Source: Apostichopus japonicus (Eukaryota; Echinodermata; Holothuroidea; Aspidochirotida; Stichopodidae). Taken from it: a stretch of DNA of 64,000 bases. Position numbers and translations under genes: made by a program. The DNA is taken from NCBI RefSeq assembly GCF_037975245.1, contig NC_092567.1, positions 9,180,214 to 9,244,213 of the forward strand, given 5' to 3'. The notes beneath the pieces are model-generated. The model ran no database searches and was not told the origin of the DNA. It saw only the letters and a program-made list of their open reading frames with translations. Positions 26,271 to 37,560 of this stretch are shown here, piece by piece. Position 1 is the stretch's first letter, and each line of letters starts with the position of its first letter.

Positions 26271-27568
26271 AATGTTATCTATAGTTTTTTACCTTGCAAT
26301 AAATGGGTCTTTGTCTGTAAAATTGGCTGTCAGATGGAATTACTATTATCAGTGAGATTATAAAATAAGAAACAACTTATTGTTCTCTGAAACTTTTATT
26401 TACAACTTCAAAACTTGTTGAAACATATTTTTGAACGTCAAAACCTTAAAAGTAATATATAAGACTGAACATCAGAAGGCAATCTCTTATTGATGACTGG
26501 GAATTTGCTGGGTGCCCCAGCCTTTCTTTTGGAAAAGGTTTTGTTATACAGACGATACTTTCATTGTTTGGAAATATACTGATAAGTCTGTATGTGGCCA
26601 TATTTGTCTCTTCGGCCACTTCAGGAAATCGTGGATCAGCAACTGAAAGTTTTCACAATTAACTGATCATAAAACACTAAGCTTTGACACCTGCTAGTTC
26701 CTCGCCCTTTCTATTGCTCTACAACAAAGTTCCTTTCCCTCTTATTTACAGATGCACTTGAAGTATGCAAAGGTCACTGATAAGGATTGTATACTTTTTC
26801 TAATTTTCATGACTTCTTTAGCCCTTAAAGTTCAAAGTGGAAGTTAAAGACAAGGATATGTTACAATACGTAAGAATAAAGATTAACTAATCTGTTAACC
26901 AAAGATATTGTAAATCATCTGATCAAAAGATATATAAACAATGATTTGACCTTTGTACCTGTAAATGATTAAAAAAGTTGTCCTGTAAATGATTAAAAAA
27001 GTTATATTCCTGTGCTTCTGCTGTTGACTGGAAGGAGCAGTTTTATGAAAAGATTTCATGTCAACATTTAGCAGAGAGATTTTATATTTTGACAACAAAA
27101 TATAGTTTAGTTATCAAGCTTATAGCATTAACAAAATGAATAGAATAACTTGACATCTGAAACTATTATGGATTCAAAACTTTTTTAACATTTGTGAACC
27201 TGCTTGGAAGAGTTTCAGAGTTTATGGAGTTATTGGATTGGTGTCATGATAGCACCAAATAATAGTCTTTAACAATTTTGTCAACAATTAAAACCTTGTA
27301 AATATCCACCAACAAAACACAATAGTTTGAACTCTGTATAAATGTTTAACTGTTCATTTGTAAAAGAGACTTCTCTGTAGCTGGAGAGTCTATGGTTCCA
27401 GTTAAGGACGCTCAAGAGGCTCGCTAACATTTTCTCAACTAGGAACACTTTAAATCAACCAAGTGACCTAGATTTATAATCCAAAGTTACCAAATTGCCA
27501 GACTAATGTGACCAATCACGGGAAGTGCCTGAAAAGCATTTAGACTGTCCAATCTGACTCAAACTCCT
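26271..27568. other. Probable 3' flank/UTR of the minus-strand gene
   Basis: No coding sequence recognised. The stretch lies downstream of the stop codon at 27569-27571 of the minus-strand gene and may contain its 3' untranslated region. A minus-strand AATAAA lies at about 26395-26400, about 1.2 kb after the stop, but I cannot confirm it is used. Confidence 0.4.
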
Positions 27569-30472
27569 TCAGGTTTCCAACCAAAGCCAAAATTTTTGGG
27601 TTGACAGGATAGCTCTTCTTGGATTTGGGGGTCTTTCTTCCCTTTCTGGATACAATCCAACAAAGCAGCTGCAAAGAGGAGAAAATTAGAACTGTGAAGT
27701 CATAAAGTTCAAATAAGTTTGCAATTATTAAACCATTTAACAATCAATTTCCCTTGGTCTCAAATTTACACCACAGTATGTCATACATGATAGTAAGATG
27801 TGACACAACTCAGTTTCCAACTGTATGTGTGCTCACTGGTGTTGATAGAAGCAATTGAGCTGGATACCTGTCTTAATTTACAAGCCTTTGGAATTCAACA
27901 GTTTTCTAGGAAATCATGATCTGAAAAGAAGAGCTAATTTTTGAATCCTCTTTTAATTTCAATTTTGTTCAGTTTAAGCTGATACCCTCTAGTTGTAACA
28001 AATTGTGAAGGTGTTCTCAGTAAGTAACCAAACTCATACATTCCCACCCTTTTCCAAAATAATAAAACATGCCATTCAACTATTTACACTAACTTTCCAT
28101 TGGTGAAAATAATGTAAAGGTCATCAATGTTTACAAAAGGTTACCAAAGCTGCTGTTATTCTTTGAACAAAACAAATAGTACAAAATAAGTAAATCAGCT
28201 GTAACTGAGAACAGAGTATGATTTATTTCAATGATCTGCCTAGGAGTAGAGTTAACTGCAATTTGTTGATTTGTTTTCTTTATTGGTACCTTTATGATCG
28301 GCTGATCTTTTGAAGGTGGCTAATAATATGCATACACTCTTACATTGCATGTCAAGGGAATGTCCACACAAAATAACAATGGTTAACTATTACTAGGGTA
28401 CTTTCAGCCTACTCACCGCTGGATAAACTCCACTAAAGTTGCACCTTCAGATGGATACTCAATGTTTAAGATGAAAAACATTGCAAACAGCATGGTCATT
28501 GCACTTTCAAAAGTTTGAATGTGGTCATTAACAATAACCATATCTACTGCCAACATAAACTTTCTTCCAGTGTATATGTTTGGACCTGCAAAAAATAAAT
28601 ATCAATTAGAACTATTAAGAGAATGTCCAGTTAAATGCCACTGCTATGACTACCACTACTTTACAGTTGCAGCGTGAATATACTCCAACTCGCGTGTACT
28701 AATGGGTCATTATTTTTAATTCAATATTATTTTTACCGGTATTCAAGGTTTGTTTTGGATGCACTTGGTATTTCGATATATTCGTTGATGGCAGATTTCA
28801 ATATTGTCAGTGTGGATATGAAAGAAAAAACAGTTTATCTGATATATCGATTTACTGAGGCACCCTCAGCAACACAAAAATGACATTGAAAATGTTGCAA
28901 CGGTCAACCAAAATGTTTTTACCACATATGAAGTCAAAAATGGGCTATAGTTCTTGAGTTTCATGTTACATTCTGAGCATCAAATGCACACATACATGCT
29001 GAATTGATGCAGTAACAGAGTTTTCCCAGTTAAATCTCAGATGGACTCATGACTTTGTCTTCCACAGGTGATAGTGCACTATGGGGTGTCATTGACACAC
29101 TTGCAATCATATAACTTCCTAGGTGTCTCTAATCAAAGATTCCCAAATTTTGACCCATGTTGATTCAAGTGACCACACCTACATACCACATGAGATCTGT
29201 CCAAGATTCCCTTCTTGAGATATCATGTTTACAAATTATTCAGTTTCACCTCTGTTGACCCCAAATGATCTTTGACCTTTGCCAAAAACAATAGGCTTCT
29301 TGTACTCTATCGGGTACACCCACATGCCAACTATGAGATCTGTCTAAGCTTCCTTTCATGAGAAATTGTGTTTACAAGGTAGGCATCACTAAAATACATA
29401 CACACGCACACATACTCACCATCACAAATTTCAAACGTTACAACTATCATCCAAACCAAAAAGGGAAAAAGAGCAGTGTATATGTACTGGAGGAAATGCA
29501 TCTTAGAGCAAAATCCTCCAAATGCTTCTCACCTTGAATAATGATGCATGGGGATGTTGACTTCAGATCCTTAGTGATATTCTGCACAGTACTGGTTTCC
29601 TGAACATAATGTAAATGTAGGAACAATAAAATTGTTTGGAATACTTATCTTATTATATAGTGGGACAAAACATTCAAGATGCCATCTGGGAAAACAGGAG
29701 TTTCTTCCAAAGCATAACATAAAACAAATGAAACTGAGGGACAATATGTATCCCTGGAATCAAAATGATGACTATGGGGAAAATCTTAATTAACTGATGG
29801 CATATGATGTACTGAACTTTGGACTTCAGAGTCCTAATACACAACAATTACAGCTGACCTACAAACAGTAAACATCGCAGAGGAAAATCGTTATAAAGTC
29901 AATCAACTTCACCAATACATCTACATAACTGTAAGTTTAAGAACGACAAACCAGAGTAAAACACAAAAACACAGACAAATAGTGCTATTCTGAGACTGTT
30001 CACAAGCTTAATGATTTATAAAGGTAGCTACTTCTTACCTTTGCAAGGTAGAAAAGATCGTCCTATTTATCTCCAAGGTGATTGCAGAGGAGGAGAATAA
30101 GTCCTGGAACATCAGGGGAATGATCACCACCTCCTTCTTCTTCTTTGCTGACACTTGCAGAAACTTCTGAATTCGTGGACTTTTATCTATAAAAGCTGTA
30201 GTGAGAACTGATTTCAGTTTGATGCCCACTAAATCTTCAAAATGTCCCATCATCCCAACCTCCTCAAACAAGAAAGGATATTCATCAAGGAAAGCACATA
30301 CAGGAACTTGCTGACTGTTTATCTTGGCACGGATGGTTGGAAATACAGTTTTCATGAGGAAAACAATTTCATTGTCATCCCATATGTTAAGTTCATGCAT
30401 CACCTTTAAGTCATCTATCTTTTTTATCTGCGTGTCTCGATCCTCCCCTTCCCCTTTCCAGATAACAGACAT
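27569..30472 (-). CDS. SAMD3-like C-terminal protein, multi-exon (3' part of gene)
   Basis: I assemble four exons on the minus strand. Exon 30472-30039 opens at an ATG and ends CAAAG|GTAAGA. Exon 29599-29533 follows TTCAG and ends CAAG|GTGAG. Exon 28585-28417 follows a TTTTTTGCAG acceptor and ends GCG|GTGAGT. Exon 27668-27569 follows CTCTTTGCAG and ends in TGA. Codon phase is continuous across the last three exons. Between the first two, phase fits only if the second AG is used (exon then starting at 29591) or if a small exon is missed. The protein includes FLDEYPFLFEEVGMMGHFED, then SPCIIIQGPNIYTGRKFML and EYPSEGATLVEFIQRCF. From memory this is the layout of the C-terminal half of SAMD3-like proteins found in many fish and invertebrates, whose function is poorly known. 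No SAM domain is visible, so the N-terminus is missing or upstream. The start at 30472 may be internal. Confidence 0.7.
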
Positions 30473-30617
30473 TTATTGCATTAAGGTACTAGTTTTTTGG
30501 ACACTCACAGAACATCAGCATTTACACAACAAACAGGGGCAGCACTCAAGCTCGCAATCTATTGAATCAAGCATATCTTCAATTGGCAACAGGGGCATTC
30601 TCTGACACGTCTGTTTA

Positions 30618-30995
30618 GGTTGCTGTGGCCGAGTAGATAAAGGCGGTGGCATTTGAAGCAATGAGGCTTAGCAATCGGGAGGTTCGGGGTTCGATTCCCG
30701 GCCGGGTCATAGTAAGGTGGGTTTTTCAACCAAGAGCAATCTACGGTTTTCCCATCTGAAATGACTTTCTAAATTGAAAAGATTTCAAATTTGAGTTAAA
30801 ATGTTGAATTGGAAGCCACCCCACGTGTAAGTTGTAATTCATAAGCCCTTGCGGTCTTCTCCCACATTTGTGGTCACTTAAGCGTCGTAATAATAACTGC
30901 TGGATATTATTATTATTATATTATTACTATATTATATTATTATTATTATTAGATATATTATTATATTATATATATTATTATTATTATTATTATTA

Positions 30996-31027
<32 letters not shown>

Positions 31028-31028
31028 T
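30618..31028 (+). mobile_element. tRNA-derived SINE with (ATT)n tail
   Basis: The head has a Pol III A box (TGGCCGAGTAGATAAAGGCG) and B box (GGTTCGATTCCCGG) in type II tRNA spacing. The acceptor and T stems pair poorly, so it is not a functional tRNA gene. A unique body of about 200 bases follows, and the element ends in an ATT/ATTATT microsatellite at about 30906-31028. It lies between the two minus-strand coding blocks. Its tail abuts and apparently supplies the last codons of the zinc-finger frame at 31022. Confidence 0.75.
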
Positions 31029-31783
31029 AATTTAGTAATTTTCAAAACCTGATCTTGTTGACATAAACTGTGAAAAGTTTGAAGCTCCTCAACAATCATT
31101 TGAATTGTTTGTGATGGAACAAGTTGTTTTGCCTGAAGTTTCAGAAGAAACAAGGCAAAATTTTGTTGAAATTGAAGCCTAGACTGACCTGTTTCATGCG
31201 CCCTACCTTGGCAATTGTTACTCTTTTCGAAATCACAGCTTATGTCATTTTCACTGACAAATCTATCAGTCTCTGTAGACACATCAAAGCAGTTAGTATC
31301 TAGAGGTATATCTTGATCCAAAGAGCAATGATCACGAGTAGAAAGTTTGTATTTATCCAAAATGTTTACAGCTCCCCAGTTTCTGTGACAACGTGACAAA
31401 TGTGCTGTAAATGAACTGGTTTTTGAAAAATCTCTTTTGCACTTCTTATATGGACAAGATACAATTTGTCCTTTTCTTATATGTGCTTTTAAGTGTGCCA
31501 AATATGAGGACAGATCTGTGAGTTCTTTTTGACAGATTTCATATGTACAAATCAATGACAGGTTAACTGACTGAAGATTTGCTGCAACTGCTGTTTGCTT
31601 TTGAAGATGGCGGTGATACCTAGTCACATGAATCTTCATTGCAGCAAAAGTTGATAGGGTATAGCCACAATTAACAAAACAACATGGAAATCTCACTCGA
31701 GGTATATTCCTATGGGAACTCACATGATCAACATAGCTACGGATAGTAGCTGTTAGTGTATTGCATATTTTACAGGTGTACAT
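31022..31783 (-). CDS. Four-finger C2H2 zinc-finger protein or 5' exon
   Basis: A 253-residue frame opens at ATG 31783. It has four C2H2 fingers: C4-X2-C7/H20-X3-H24, C34-X4-C39/H52-X4-H57, C79-X4-C84/H97-X3-H101 and C110-X4-C115/H128-X4-H133. The X4 spacing between cysteines in fingers 2-4 is unlike KRAB-type arrays. From memory it resembles the N-terminus of a family of uncharacterised metazoan proteins whose next block is an FALFLLKLQAKQLVPSQTIQ-type helix, seen here at about residues 208-227. In that family coding usually continues in later exons, so this may be exon 1 of a gene that runs into 30472-27569. The donor-like GATCAG|GTTTTG near the 3' end would allow this. The last codons (about KITKLN) fall in AT-rich sequence touching a SINE tail, so the frame's natural end may have been lost. 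Nucleic-acid binding is inferred only. Confidence 0.75.
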
Positions 31784-31932
31784 TTCTGCCCTGCTTCACT
31801 ATTGATTGGAGCTTATCAAAACTGATAATTTGAAAGAAGGCCGTGGCTATTCTTACGACGAGTCGTAACAATTATTTATAAACTATTCTTACGACAAAGG
31901 CAAATTCAAGCGCAGTAAAGTAAATAAAGCAA

Positions 31933-32074
31933 CTGCGCATGTAGTAGGGGTAACCCTAACCCTAAACATAACCCTAAACCTCAATCCTAACCCTTACCCT
32001 AACCGGAAATTATTGTTTCTCCTCGTCGTAAAAATAGTACTCCTGGTCATGAAAATAGCAACTGCGCATGCGTA
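31933..32074. promoter_or_regulatory. Two NRF1-like TGCGCATGCG sites in the MITE
   Basis: CTGCGCATG at 31933-31941 and CTGCGCATGCGTA at 32062-32074 resemble the palindromic NRF1 consensus (core GCGCATGCGC). They lie 150-300 bases upstream of the zinc-finger start codon. A promoter role is inferred from position only. Confidence 0.35.
31951..31997 (+). repeat. Interstitial telomere-like repeats
   Basis: TAACCCTAACCCTAAACATAACCC and degenerate CCCTAA/CCTTACCC units continue for about 45 bases. TTAGGG is the usual metazoan telomere unit. The tract is short, degenerate and inside a MITE, so it is not a chromosome end. Confidence 0.75.
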
Positions 32075-32163
32075 GTCGGGAATTATTGTTACGACTAGTC
32101 GTAACAATAGCCACTTTGTTGAAAGAAACATGAATTATGCCTTTTCAAATTCAGTCATGTTCT

Positions 32164-32294
32164 AAAAGGCTAATTAACCTTGGCTAATCTAAAGACTGCA
32201 TATTACATGCCACATGAGAGCCAATATCATCCATGTATGTAGGCTATCAGCACCAATTAACTTACAAGTTACAATGTACCCACCCTTATATCAT
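32164..32294 (+). repeat. 131-bp direct repeat, left copy (flanks LINE)
   Basis: This stretch, starting AAAAGGCTAATTAACC and ending CCTTATATCAT, recurs at 33216-33346 in the same orientation with a single mismatch (GAGAGCC here, GAGATCC there). The two copies exactly bracket the LINE fragment. Confidence 0.9.
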
Positions 32295-33215
32295 CTTCTT
32301 CGACTGTCCATCGCTACCGATGATGACTGTTGGGTGCAACAGGTAATCAATTAACATTTCTTGGCCCTCTTGTGCGAGGACAGACCAGCATTGGAACGGA
32401 AGTTTCTCCTGCAGGTGGTACATTGATAGTCTGAGGTAAAACTATCAACTGCCCCATGACGTAAATCATGCTGCCGCTTGTACATTTCATTTCTCCTGTC
32501 TTCCACGGTCTTGATGGTGTTCCTCACTGCGAGTCTCCAGCTGATCCTATCACTGGCCAATGATTCCCATCTGTCAACATTGATGTTTGCTTTTCCCAAG
32601 CTTCGTTTCAGGGTATCTTTGTAACGCAAGATTTGACCACCCTGTTGCCTTTTGCCTTCTGAGAGCTCACCGTAGAAAACCATTTTTGGCAACCGATGTT
32701 CAGGCATTCTGCGAACATGTCCTGCCCACCTTAGCTGTGAGGCTGTGACCATAGATTCAATGCTTGGTAGGCCTGCTCTCTGTAGGACCTGCACATTGGC
32801 TACCCTATCCTGCCATTTGATGTTCATGACCTGACGTAGATGGTTCATCTGAATACTGCCCAGTTTCTTAATGTGACGGCTGTATAGTGTCAAGGTTTCT
32901 GTAGCATATAAAAGAGATGGCATAACTACTGTCCTGTATATTTTCATCTTGGTTGTCAATTTGATCTCATGTCTTGACCAAAGACGCTTTGAGAGAGCTC
33001 CAAAAGACTTGCAGGCAGCTTGTACACGCTTTGATACTTCAACATCTGCACTTTTGTTGCTGGATATGGTACTGCCCAGGTATGTGAAGGTATTTGACTG
33101 CGTTAGTCTTTCTCCTTTGATTGTGATCTCTTTTTCTTGTGTAGCTTTGCCAGGCTTTGGTTGATAAAGCAGTTCTGTTTTTGTAGAATTTATTTGCAAA
33201 CCAAATAAGTCAGCA
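32295..33215 (-). mobile_element. 5'-truncated LINE: RT C-terminal part with open frame
   Basis: A stop-free minus-strand frame runs from the 5' edge of the insert at 33215 to TAA at 32351-32353. It begins ADLFGLQINSTKTELLYQPK, the post-palm region of non-LTR reverse transcriptases, and includes FTYLGSTISSN, YRTVVMPSLLYATETLT and LRWAGHVRRMPEHRLPKMVF. It ends in a C-X2-C-X12-H-X4-C knuckle (CTTCRRNF...HKRAKKC). This is the usual C-terminus of 'endonuclease-reverse transcriptase' LINE proteins. The catalytic YADD palm and the endonuclease are missing, so it cannot be active. The 3' end after the stop is short and finishes GAAGAAG. The largest internal ATG frame begins at 33199. The absence of stops across about 290 codons suggests a fairly recent insertion. 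Confidence 0.9.
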
Positions 33216-33346
33216 AAAAGGCTAATTAACCTTGGCTAATCTAAAGACTGCATATTACATGCCACATGAGATCCAATATCATCCATGTATGTAGGCTATC
33301 AGCACCAATTAACTTACAAGTTACAATGTACCCACCCTTATATCAT
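33216..33346 (+). repeat. 131-bp direct repeat, right copy (flanks LINE)
   Basis: Matches 32164-32294 with one substitution over 131 bases. The insert between the copies is exactly the truncated LINE, so the pair is best read as an unusually long target-site duplication. A pre-existing local duplication is the alternative. Confidence 0.9.
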
Positions 33347-34756
33347 ATTAACCTAAACAACATGAAGCAAGGCTAAGCTTCACACGCACATACCAAAATG
33401 CACGGTAGGGCGACGATAGGTGGTCTAATACTGCGCCAGTGTTACTATAGTGATAGTCTAACTTTTAATTATCGTTCGTCTAGTCTACGTTATAGGCACT
33501 GGCCCCTACGGTTATAACTAAAATATAAACTAACTTTTTGTTATGACCAGACTTCAAAGTTGTTTTGTTGATTATAATAATGCAAATATGGCATATGGTT
33601 CAAATAAATTTACCACTCACGTCTGACGAAGTACTCAATGAAGTCTTGTTCTGGTGTGGAAATGTGCGTAGCCTACTGGACAGCAACGGCAGTTGTTTTC
33701 CTCTCGTGTCGACGTTCTTTGAAGCGCTGTAGTATTGTATTGTGCAATCTATACACTTCATACGTACGTGCGAGATGCGATCAATCATAATGTACAGAAC
33801 AGCGCAGCATGTACTGGACGTTCATCGCGCGCCAACTTGGGTCATGTGACTGCATGCTGGACTGTAGCCAAGTTTTCCGGGAAAGCCAACGGCAGCCGCC
33901 CAGAATGTATCAAAAGAATTCCCGCCTGTGGGCGAGACGTCATAGCTGTTACAGACACGTTGACACCAATCATCGAGCTAGACCGGCTGGGTCGAATGGG
34001 AGGAGGGGTTGAGGGGGGGGGGGTGGTGGTTCAGATGAATGAAATGACATTTGCTGAACTAGACATATTTAACAACATTTTGATACGTTCGGTGACCCAT
34101 TTAGCTATAAATAGCTGCATGTGTGACCGTACATTGAGCACACGTAATTGTCATCGGTTCATGTTGTACTGACAATACAAGTTAACATTAAAACAATGAA
34201 TTAGACTACATCTTGAAGGCTGGGCATTGTATTCTTGGCAGCTCACATCAGTAATTGTTTTGATAGGATTTCGGAAGTTGTATACTCCTTAAACAAACGG
34301 TAAACCAATTGAAACGGTACCATCTATGTCGTTTTCACGTTAGGCATTTACAAGTAATTCGTTACTAAAACTCTTGAAATGGTTAGATTTCACATATTTG
34401 ACCTACAGACCCTTCAAGGTTATCTTTCACATTGTTTTCGTTCGCTGGACAATTAAGGGTCATTGATGAGCCTCACGGGGTGGGGTTGTTGCTCAAATGT
34501 AACACTAAGGCAGAAAACGACTGTAGGGACAAAGTTAACTGGTAATTGTGGGTTGGATCATGGAGCTATCGGTAATAGCTTCATGGTTGGATTTCATTCT
34601 TTTCTTTCCCAAACGGTAATGTTACTGCACGATGGATTTTGTTGTATACCATTGTATATTGGTAACGTGTTTCCACCTTCAAGAATATTTCCGTATAACA
34701 CTCTTCAAATTCCAAGTTTACATAATTGCAAAACAAACTTATTCTGTACATGACAC
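33347..34756. other. Intergenic, nothing recognised
   Basis: No gene or recurrent repeat recognised. There is a G run near 34012-34023. Open frames overlap on both strands without known domains. Confidence 0.5.
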
Positions 34757-34760
34757 ACAT

Positions 34761-35146
34761 AACGTCTGTAAAAATCACAGAATTTTACATGTAAATATAA
34801 AAAACTGACATATTCTGGAAAATTTTACAGGATTATCCTGTAAATTTTCATTGGAGGGAAAAATACTACAATTTTTTGTAAACCACTTGCTGTAACATAA
34901 AACGTCTGTAAAAATCACAGAATTTTACATGTAAATATTAAAAACTGACATATTCTGAAAAATTTTACAGGATTTACCTGTAAATTTTCTTTGGAGGGAA
35001 AAATACTACAATTTTGTGTAAACCACTTGCTGTACAGAAAACGTCTGTTAAAATAACAGACGTTTACATGTAAATATAGAGAACCGGCTTTTTCTGTAAA
35101 AATCGACAGGAATTTACTGTAAATTTACAATTTTTTTTAACAGTGT
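34761..35146 (+). repeat. 140-bp tandem repeat, three copies
   Basis: The unit beginning AACGTCTGTAAAAATCACAG starts at 34761, 34901 and 35040 (variant), a 139-140 base period. Each copy contains TTTTACAGGATT and CCTGTAAATTTTC half-sites that pair. The right edge is TTTTTTTTAACAGTGT. Confidence 0.85.
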
Positions 35147-35561
35147 ATGGATCTACTTAATAGTCTTAATGTTCCTCAGAATGCACCTTTTTTTGTATAT
35201 ATTTCTTTCTTGATGGCTGTAACTTTAACTGAGTTCTTCCGTTTATTAAAAGCAAGCCTTACTGAAGTTAATCAACAACGGAGAACTGACCGGGACGATC
35301 AATTTGAACAGAGCAAACCATTGTTTGGTTCTAGAACGGAACCTTGCAATCATATGTTACTTGATAGAATCTCGCTAAAGCTCCTTATATCTACAAACTC
35401 TTTTGTGAAATTGTTTATAATTTCTTCACATTTTTATATTTGTTCAATAAACAGTGATTTTACATTGTGTTTTTTTTTTCATACGCGAATCTCAGGGGGG
35501 CGGATGCATGATTTGTGACAGGGGGGGTCTGACTGGTCCAGCCGCGCCTGAACGTAAGACT

Positions 35562-35665
35562 ATCTAAGCGGAGCGCCACCATCGGTTGGCGCGGAGCGTA
35601 CAAGAAAATTTTTGGCTTTACAAACCCCCCAGATGGCCGGAAACGGTACTTCCCGAGTATTCTAA
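35562..35665 (+). repeat. Shared GC-rich module (GCGGAGCGCCACC family)
   Basis: The order is CTATCTAAGCGGAGCGCCACC, GGTTGGCGCGGAGCGTAC, CAAACCCCCCAGATGGCCGG, then a GGAAACGG...CCCGAGT stretch, matching the module inside the hAT-like elements at 5.4, 8.0, 10.9 and 11.8 kb. No terminal inverted repeats are evident here, so it is a fragment. Confidence 0.75.
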
Positions 35666-35836
35666 GCTGCATGTACCTAGCCTGAAAATATGGATCTCAT
35701 GTCTGCAATTTCTCAATTGATGAGAAAAAAACAATCTATGAAATATGGTATTACATATCAGATGAGCTGAGATGATACAAAAATCATAATGCCTTTAGCC
35801 CCCAATCCCCTCCCGTTCCGTCACCACTGTTTGATG

Positions 35837-36217
35837 CAGGGCCGGATCCAGGATTCTGGAAGGGTGAGGGGTTTGCTCATGAAAAATTCGTTAGCGCATC
35901 CTAGCAGCCTACCGCTCTGTAACCTCACCGCCCAAAAAAATTCGAACACCACCTCAATTTTGAAACTTTTCGGTCTGAAAATTGAGATTGTTAGGCATTT
36001 TGGCACGTGTAGCACGCGTGCACACTATAGTTCATTTGACAGAAAAGACACACCTGGCTGACTTGTAAGGATAACCGCTTTTCTGACGTCCTACATGTTG
36101 AAAATTGGCGTTTAATTTAATTTAATTGTTTTTCTCTCTTTTTTCCTCTCTCTCTTTTTTTTTTGGCCAACAGCAGGGGGGGTCCGGACCCCCTGGACCC
36201 CCCTGGATCCGCGCCTG
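35837..36217 (+). mobile_element. hAT-like MITE, TIR CAGGGCCGGATCCAGG
   Basis: The left end CAGGGCCGGATCCAGG and the reversed right end CAGGCGCGGATCCAGG form a 16-bp terminal inverted repeat with two mismatches. The form is typical of short hAT-like elements. No 8-bp target duplication is visible. The 381-bp interior is noncoding and ends in GGGGGGTCCGGACCCCCTGG, itself a small palindrome. Confidence 0.7.
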
Positions 36218-36754
36218 GATAATCTATAGATTCTTTTCAAGAAGTATTCAGAGTTGGCCATCGCCGCTTGTAGTTTCATCTACACAAATTGCGTACTTTA
36301 CAGGCATATTATGCACATACAAAAAAATACATCGGAAACTTCCAATGTTTGCATATTAATGGACGTAACTGAGTGCAATGCATATACTTACAGAAGGAAC
36401 CTTTGAACGGCTGATATGACAGAATAAACAAAACAAGGCATAAATATTAAATATGAATTATATAATCAAATAAAGTCTTTGATTGTGTAAACTATAAAAC
36501 ATGAAATTTGGAACCAGTTATAACTATTGACAGATTTCTACCGATATCTATTTAGCGTCCAGGATCGTATGTTAGAACGTTACATGCCCTACACGACGCC
36601 ATCTTGTCAATTGGATATTCTTCATTCCCGTTTCTGTATGTTCTTTTTTCGTGATTTTCATCTGTTATTAAAGGATTCTAGACTTAAATTATACTCTGGA
36701 TGATAAACCCACAACGTGATGATCCTACTGGTAAGTAACGTACAGGAGACAGTA

Positions 36755-37560
36755 ATGGTGTGAAGCTATATTCTGATATACTAAACACGTCATTGAAAAC
36801 ACAGGCTATGTACTGATACTAAACACGTCATAAATAACAAAGACTCTATACTGATATACTAAACACGTCATTAATAACACAGGCTATGTACTGATGTACT
36901 TAATACGTCATTAATAACACAGGCTATGTACTGATATACTTAACACGTCATTAATAACACAGGCTATGTACTGATATATACTAGACACGTCATAAATAAC
37001 AAAGACTCTATACTGATATACTAAACACGTCATTAATAACACAGGCTATGTACTGATGTACTTAATACGTCATTAATAACACAGGATATGTACCGATATA
37101 CTAAACACGTTATGAATAACACAAGCTATGTACTGATATACAAAACACGTCATAACACAGGTTTTGTACTGATATACTAAACACGTCATTCATAACACAA
37201 GCTATGTACAGATGTACTAAACACATCATTAATAACACAGGCTAAATACTGATATACAAAACACGTCATAACACAGGCTATGTACTGATATACTAAACAC
37301 GTCATTCATAACACAGGCTATGTACTGATATACTAAACACGTCATTACTAACACGGGCTATGAACTGATATACTAAACACGTCATTAAATAACACAGGCT
37401 ATGTACTGATATACTAAACACGTCATTAAATAACACAGGCTATGTACTGATATACTAAACACGTCATAACAAGGACATGTACTTATATATTAAACACATC
37501 ATTAATAACACAGGCTATGTACTGATATACAAAACACCTCACAACACAGGCTATGTACTA
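36755..37560 (+). repeat. 40-bp minisatellite, about 20 copies
   Basis: The unit CTGATATACTAAACACGTCA followed by TTAATAACACAGGCTATGTA repeats with unit-length variants (some lack the TTAATA piece). Each unit contains CACGT. No coding frame or conserved flank is visible. The sequence supports a variable-number tandem repeat only. Confidence 0.9.

Larger units (their letters stand above)
31839..32118 (+). mobile_element. Mutator-like MITE with 9-bp TSD and telomere-like core
   Basis: Terminal inverted repeats of about 35 bases: GTGGCTATTCTTACGACGAG from 31843 on the left and, reversed from 32114, GTGGCTATTGTTACGACTAG on the right. The 9-bp word TTGAAAGAA flanks it at 31830-31838 and 32119-32127. 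A 9-bp duplication fits Mutator-like elements. There is no transposase. The core has CCCTAA-type telomere-like repeats (31951-31997) and two TGCGCATG words (31934 and 32063). The element lies 56 bases upstream of the zinc-finger ATG. Confidence 0.75.

Noticed and set aside
30618-30710. Functional tRNA-Leu or tRNA-Ser gene
   Set aside because: A and B boxes are present but acceptor and T stems pair poorly, and a SINE body with an (ATT)n tail follows.
31951-31997. Telomere or chromosome end
   Set aside because: The tract is about 45 bp, degenerate and enclosed in a MITE with genomic sequence on both sides.
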